A stretch of DNA of 64,000 bases from Azotosporobacter soli. Lineage in GTDB: Bacteria > Bacillota > Negativicutes > SG130. The notes under the pieces are model-generated. The model had not been told where the DNA came from. It saw nothing but the letters and a program-made list of their open reading frames with translations, and searched no databases. The stretch spans positions 62,001 to 126,000 of the forward strand of contig NZ_JAUAOA010000008.1 in NCBI RefSeq assembly GCF_030542965.1, read 5' to 3'. Shown here piece by piece: positions 59,743-64,000 of the stretch. Each line of letters starts with the position of its first letter. Positions within the stretch are counted from its first letter, which is position 1. The translations under genes were made by a program, and so were the position numbers.

Positions 59743-60773
59743 TTACCGGAATGGAGCGACTTGCGGCGGCAGTCCAGGGAAAGCGGTCGGATCGGATCCC
59801 GGTATTTTGCAATTTATTGGATCAAGGAGCCAAAGAATTGGGCATGCCTCTTCAAGAATATTATAGCAAAGGTGAATATGTGGCGGAAGCACAGCTGCGC
59901 ATGCGGGAAAAATATGGCTATGATAGTCTCTGGAGTCTTTTTTATGTAGGCAAGGAAGCGGAATTACTTGGGTGTAGAAAAATTATCTTTGCATCCAATG
60001 GCCCGCCGAATGTAGGCGAGATGATTATAAAATCGCATAAGGACATTGAAAAATTGGAAATCCCGGAGGATATTGCGGCGCAGCCTGCTTTTGCCGAATC
60101 GTTAAAATGTCTTCAGATTTTAAAAAAGGAGGCCGGAGGAAAATATCCGATTTGCGCGTATGTAACGTCATCAATGACGCTGCCGGCTATTTTAATGGGC
60201 ATGGACAAATGGATGGATTTACTGCTTACTGGACCGGTAGAGGTGCGTGATATGATGCTGGAAAAGTGCAGTGAGTTTTTTCGCAGAGAGATAGCCGCAT
60301 ATCGGGCCGCCGGTGCAAATGTCTTGGTTTATTCGAATCCATTCGGTTCGACGGATTTTGTACCAATGAAATTGTTTCAGGATATTTCACTTGCTTGGAT
60401 GGAAAAAGATTTGAAACCGGGAGGAATGGATGGCGTAGTGTATTACTGCGGCGGTGCGCGGATGAATTCGGTTATTGAACAAGTGATCTCTACGCTTGGA
60501 ATAAGCGCTTACTATTTAAGCCCGCTCGATGACATCGCAGAAGGAAAAAAAATTATTGCCGGACGTGCGTTATGCGGCGGCGTCATCAATGACATTAAAC
60601 TGATTGATTGGTCCAGAGCGGAAATCAGAATGGAAGTCAAACGTATGATGGAGGCAGGAATGGCGGGGGGGAAGTTTTTGTTTGGTACGCTGGTTATGCC
60701 GTACAGCATTCCAGAAGACAACATAAAAACGTTGGTGGAAGCGGCATACGAGTTTGGCAGCTATGGAAGGTGA
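59739..60773 (+). CDS. UroD-type methyltransferase with altered metal site
   Basis: The 344-residue TIM-barrel protein of the MtaA/CmuA group has GMERLAAAVQGKRSDRIPVFCN at the start and the family C-terminus (IPEDNIKTLVEAAYEFG). The usual zinc motif HxCG reads YYCG (VVYYCGGAR), and the late Cys position reads FGTLVMP, so only one of the three expected ligands is kept. It overlaps the corrinoid gene by 4 bases and should act on the methyl-corrinoid, but with an unusual metal site or acceptor. Confidence 0.85.
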   Translation: MITGMERLAAAVQGKRSDRIPVFCNLLDQGAKELGMPLQEYYSKGEYVAEAQLRMREKYGYDSLWSLFYVGKEAELLGCRKIIFASNGPPNVGEMIIKSHKDIEKLEIPEDIAAQPAFAESLKCLQILKKEAGGKYPICAYVTSSMTLPAILMGMDKWMDLLLTGPVEVRDMMLEKCSEFFRREIAAYRAAGANVLVYSNPFGSTDFVPMKLFQDISLAWMEKDLKPGGMDGVVYYCGGARMNSVIEQVISTLGISAYYLSPLDDIAEGKKIIAGRALCGGVINDIKLIDWSRAEIRMEVKRMMEAGMAGGKFLFGTLVMPYSIPEDNIKTLVEAAYEFGSYGR

Positions 60774-61383
60774 AGCGCGTTATCTGCTGGTCGGGTGTGG
60801 AGTTTTAGAAAAAGAGATGACCTATTTGATTAAAAAGAATAAGTGGCCTCTGGATAGTATTTTTTTGGATGCGACATTGCATGCGGATATAGATAAGCTG
60901 GCGGAAACGTTGAGCAACGTGCTGAATGAACATGCGAAAGAAGATCTGATTGTTTTTTACGGCGAATGTCATCCTTGCATGGAAGAGATAACAAGAAAAG
61001 CGAATGCAGTCAGAGTCGATGCTCAAAATTGCATGGAAATGATTCTCGGTCGTGAACGGTTTAGAATGGAAGTGGAACAAAGAGCGTTTTTCCTGCTGGA
61101 AGCATTGATTTTGTGCTGGGATGATGCGATTAAAATGGCTTTTGGAGAAAATTTGCGAATTGCGCGGGAGATATTTCAAAGTGAACAGGACTATTTTTTA
61201 TATATCAAGACGCCTTGCTCCGGCGATGTAATGCTGCGGGCGGAAGTGATAAGCCGCTGTTTGGGCTTGCCGCTTCGCAGCATGGAAGTTTCACTCGATC
61301 AATTGGAAGCCGCAGTAAGTGATGCAATAGCGAAAAAGCGAGGGGAAAGGAATGACGGAAGAAGGGGCAAGAACGGAAGATGA
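60763..61383 (+). CDS. DUF1638 protein
   Basis: The 206-residue protein matches the DUF1638 pattern (ARYLLVGCGVLEKEMTYLI, DSIFLDATLHADIDKLAETL, VFYGECHPCMEEI, RVDAQNCMEMILG). The family is known next to corrinoid and UroD-type methyltransferases in methanogens and acetogens; its role is unknown. Conserved Cys/His (GECHPC, NCMEM) suggest a metal or thiol site. ATG 60763 lies inside the end of the upstream gene; TTG 60754 is possible. It overlaps the kinase start by 32 bases. Confidence 0.8.
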   Translation: MEGEARYLLVGCGVLEKEMTYLIKKNKWPLDSIFLDATLHADIDKLAETLSNVLNEHAKEDLIVFYGECHPCMEEITRKANAVRVDAQNCMEMILGRERFRMEVEQRAFFLLEALILCWDDAIKMAFGENLRIAREIFQSEQDYFLYIKTPCSGDVMLRAEVISRCLGLPLRSMEVSLDQLEAAVSDAIAKKRGERNDGRRGKNGR

Positions 61384-63535
61384 ACTGAGTCATCTGAAAG
61401 AACGGATGAAAAGACTGGCGATGGAAAAATCAAATCTGCAATTGATGACGCATCTTATGAGCGATATGAGTGCTGTACCCGGCCTAGAACGTACAATTGA
61501 TAATTTGCTGCGAACGCTGTTGGAGAATATCGGTGGTTTGAATGTCAGCTTATATTACCGGATTGATGAGAAATGCTATTATGCGGATGTGTACGGTGAT
61601 AAGAAAGAAGTTGCGGATATTGATGACAAACTTGTGGCGGCCGTTTTTAAGGATGGAGAGTTCATCGAATGCAAGCAGGAATTTAGCGATACCAAGATGC
61701 TGACTCCTGTGTTCGATCAGGCTGCGACATGGCTAATTCCGCTCAAGGTGGATTCAGCTGTTTTTGGCGTGTTAAAAATGGAAAAACTGCATATCGGGGC
61801 AGAGAAATACAGGGCGCAATTGCCGGTGCTTTTTAAGTATGCTGCATTGTTGCTGAAAAATGAAATTTCAGGACACACTCGATTGCAAAAGGCATATGAG
61901 CAAATCAGTCAGATTAATGAGCAACTGCGCAACGAAATTGATGAACGGAAAAAGATTCAAAATGATTTATTAGAAGCGCGCAATGGACTGGAGCGTAGAG
62001 TGGAGGAACGGACGCAAGAACTCAAAAAGACTAATAAGCATTTGAGCCAGGAAATTAGCGATCGCAAGCAAGCGGAAACAGCACTGCTTGCCTCGGAAGA
62101 GAAATTTTCCAAAGCTTTTCAGAAAGTGGCGGATGCTATTGGTATCGTACGTTTGTGTGATGAGCGGTATATCGAAGCGAATGCCGCTTTTTTTCGTATC
62201 CTCGGGTATCAACGAGAGGAAGTGATTGGTCATACGTCACGTGAATTTGGCCTGTGGAGCAACGAGGCAGACCGGATCGGCGTATACGAAGCGCTAAGCG
62301 GAAAAAACCTTTATGAAAACATGGAGACAGCTTGGCGGACGAAATCCGGTGAAGTTCGGATTGGTTTGCATTCGGCAGAGATTGTGGAAATTGACGGGCA
62401 ATGGTGCAGCGTGTTCATTTGGCATGATATAACCGAGCGGAAATATGCGGAAGAGCAGTTGCGATTGGCGCACAAGCAACTGGAGGTCAAGGTGAAAGAG
62501 CGGACGCAAGAATTGTTTAATGCGAATCTGGAACTGAGCGGGCTAAACGAGGAACATCTTGCAATGAACGCAGAGCTTGTTGCGATAAATAATAAACTGC
62601 TAAATACAAATCGGGAATTACATAAAGAGATTGCGGAACGGAAAAAAGCGGAAGAACAGGTTCAGGTAAAAAGCTATGAGATACAGGAAGCTTACGCCGA
62701 ATTGAAAAAAGCGCAGATGCAAATCGTTCACCAGGAAAAAATGGCTTCAGTTGGACAACTTGCAGCGGGTGTTGCGCATGAAATCAACAATCCGATGGGT
62801 TTTATCATCAGCAATCTTACTACTTTACAAGAATATACCCGAGAAATTTTTAACGCTGTAACTGCTCAGGACAGTGCAGTGGACGAATTAGGTGAAATAT
62901 GCAAAGTCGGATATGAGAAGGAGGCAATACAAAGTGTTGTTGCGCGGCTTGCGAAGATCAGACAATCGGCAAAGATGGAATACCTGCGGGAGGATACGAA
63001 AGAGCTTCTTGCAGATTCGTTGGACGGAGCTGAACGTGTGAAGAAGATCGTTCAAGACTTAAAAGGGGTTGCCAAGACTACGGATGAAAATAACTTGGCG
63101 AACCTTAATGAAGGAATTGAGAGTACGATCAATGTTATCTGGAACGAAATCAAGTCTAAGGCGACTCTGGTTAAAGAATGGGGCGATATTCCTTATATCT
63201 ATTGCAACTCAGGACAGCTGAAGCAGGTTATTATGAATTTACTGTTAAATGCATTGCAGGCAATCGAGAACAAAGGAGAAATACGCATAAAAACCTGGGC
63301 GGAAAAAGAGCATGTCTTTGTCTCGATTACGGATACTGGTTGCGGCATGATGCCGGAAGTGATCAGTCGTGTATTTGAGCCTTTTTTTACTACCAGGGAA
63401 ATTGGGCAAGGTACGGGGCTTGGATTAAGTGTCAGTTATGATATTGTGAAAAAACACGGCGGGGAAATTAAAGTCGAAAGTCAGTTAGGCCAAGGAACGA
63501 CATTTACGATTGTTCTTCCGGTCAGTAAAAGTTGA
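61352..63535 (+). CDS. Cytoplasmic sensor histidine kinase in the corrinoid operon
   Basis: The 727-residue protein has no membrane segments. Order: GAF-like N-terminal domain (about 25-175; ENIGGLNVSLYYRIDEKCYYADVYG, GEFIECKQEFSDTKML), coiled coil (to 245), PAS (about 250-370, DITERKYAE), a second coiled coil, then HisKA (VAHEINNPMGFIISNL) and HATPase_c (NLLLNALQAIENKG, DTGCGM, GTGLGLSVSYDIV). The start overlaps the DUF1638 gene, with GGGGAAAGGA before the ATG. It probably senses the methylotrophic substrate or pathway state; no response regulator is visible. Confidence 0.88.
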   Translation: MTEEGARTEDELSHLKERMKRLAMEKSNLQLMTHLMSDMSAVPGLERTIDNLLRTLLENIGGLNVSLYYRIDEKCYYADVYGDKKEVADIDDKLVAAVFKDGEFIECKQEFSDTKMLTPVFDQAATWLIPLKVDSAVFGVLKMEKLHIGAEKYRAQLPVLFKYAALLLKNEISGHTRLQKAYEQISQINEQLRNEIDERKKIQNDLLEARNGLERRVEERTQELKKTNKHLSQEISDRKQAETALLASEEKFSKAFQKVADAIGIVRLCDERYIEANAAFFRILGYQREEVIGHTSREFGLWSNEADRIGVYEALSGKNLYENMETAWRTKSGEVRIGLHSAEIVEIDGQWCSVFIWHDITERKYAEEQLRLAHKQLEVKVKERTQELFNANLELSGLNEEHLAMNAELVAINNKLLNTNRELHKEIAERKKAEEQVQVKSYEIQEAYAELKKAQMQIVHQEKMASVGQLAAGVAHEINNPMGFIISNLTTLQEYTREIFNAVTAQDSAVDELGEICKVGYEKEAIQSVVARLAKIRQSAKMEYLREDTKELLADSLDGAERVKKIVQDLKGVAKTTDENNLANLNEGIESTINVIWNEIKSKATLVKEWGDIPYIYCNSGQLKQVIMNLLLNALQAIENKGEIRIKTWAEKEHVFVSITDTGCGMMPEVISRVFEPFFTTREIGQGTGLGLSVSYDIVKKHGGEIKVESQLGQGTTFTIVLPVSKS

Positions 63536-63555
63536 TATAGATGGAGGGGGAGAGA

Positions 63556-64000
63556 ATGCTGGATGAAATAGTTACGCTTAAGGAAAATATGAATGCACTG
63601 AAGGATAGGCTGAAGAAAGTAGCGGTTGAAAAAGCACATCTCCAACTAATCGTCCATCTAATGAAAGAAATGAGCGCTGCGCCAGGCCTGGACAACATAA
63701 TCAATAATATGTTGAAAATCGTAATGGAAAATATCGGCGGACTTAATGTTATTATTTATTACAAGATTGACGAGCAAATTTATTATGCTGATGTATACGG
63801 AAATAGAAAACGGTTGAAGCAGATTGAAGACAGTCAAGTGAAAAAAGTATTTGCATGCGGCGAGTTTATTGAATGTGAGCATGACTTCAGTGATACAAAG
63901 ATGTTGACCCCTCCATTTCCAAAGGCGGCAACATGGGTGTTTCCGCTTAAAGCGGGAATAGACGTTATCGGCGTATTTAAAATGGAAAAATTACATATTG
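63556..64000 (+). CDS. Second sensor protein, paralogue of the upstream kinase (partial)
   Basis: It starts at ATG 63556 after GGAGGGGGAG, 20 bases past the kinase stop, and is open to the window edge (148 residues seen). These residues align end to end with the N-terminal domain of the upstream kinase (ENIGGLNVIIYYKIDEQIYYADVYG, CGEFIECEHDFSDTKMLTP, KAATWVFPLK). A tandem duplication is evident; whether the rest is also a kinase cannot be seen. Confidence 0.85.
   Translation, partial: MLDEIVTLKENMNALKDRLKKVAVEKAHLQLIVHLMKEMSAAPGLDNIINNMLKIVMENIGGLNVIIYYKIDEQIYYADVYGNRKRLKQIEDSQVKKVFACGEFIECEHDFSDTKMLTPPFPKAATWVFPLKAGIDVIGVFKMEKLHI

Noticed and set aside
1-64000. CRISPR arrays, tRNA and rRNA genes
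   Set aside because: No regularly spaced repeats, cloverleaf-like segments or conserved rRNA blocks were seen on either strand.

Overview
The window looks like chromosomal DNA of an anaerobic, endospore-former-related Gram-negative Firmicute (Negativicutes, Sporomusaceae-like). The pointers are indolepyruvate:ferredoxin oxidoreductase, corrinoid and UroD-type methyltransferases, a nickel-pincer racemase (LarA), PAS histidine kinases with a KinA-like H-box, and a long AsmA/TamB-like protein that fits a cell with an outer membrane. The genus is inference; there is no rRNA or other marker gene. I saw no rRNA, tRNA, CRISPR array, prophage or intact insertion sequence.

Region 1 (1-9 kb) is accessory. 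It has a secreted rhodanese plus an eight-cysteine secreted peptide, then an AT-rich block (a protein of unknown function, a membrane-anchored GH25 muramidase and two membrane proteins). An XRE regulator follows, divergent from a small unknown gene. Between these genes sit copies of a hairpin repeat with a GAAGCGAGGGGACGGTT-like core, some of which carry a long-stem terminator and a repeated C-terminal coding remnant. A membrane diguanylate cyclase with a terminator in its leader closes the region.

Region 2 (9-32 kb) is metabolic and sensory: NfeD/stomatin pair, iorA-iorB, two paralogous 7TM-PAS histidine kinases (13.6 and 29.3 kb), LarA, an orphan radical SAM protein, an MFS exporter, a response regulator with HD-GYP, TrmO, small enzymes, a patatin, an SsuABC/TauABC-type importer behind a C_GCAxxG_C_C protein, and a FeeM-like acyltransferase fused to a cyclic-nucleotide-binding domain.

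Region 3 (32-52 kb) has two paralogous orphan branched-chain amino-acid binding proteins, the TamB-like protein, a pepD-OPT-PqqD peptide cluster, HD/HAD/GNAT/DUF2156/SDR genes, a LytS-like SpoIIE phosphatase, a LysR/PhzF pair and a cystine symporter (TcyP). TcyP is preceded by a 16-residue leader peptide with three consecutive Cys codons.

Region 4 (52-64 kb) is a one-carbon module: a polar amino-acid ABC importer followed directly by a UroD-type methyltransferase, UspA, a GapB-like GAPDH, then a tightly coupled operon of corrinoid protein, a UroD-like methyltransferase with an altered metal site, a DUF1638 protein, and two tandem sensor proteins with duplicated N-terminal domains (the second runs off the window). 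Several leaders here and in region 3 (LIV binding protein, TcyP, polar amino-acid ABC, corrinoid operon) place an intrinsic terminator between promoter and gene, suggesting conditional termination. Most genes end in very long, near-perfect terminator hairpins that serve convergent pairs.
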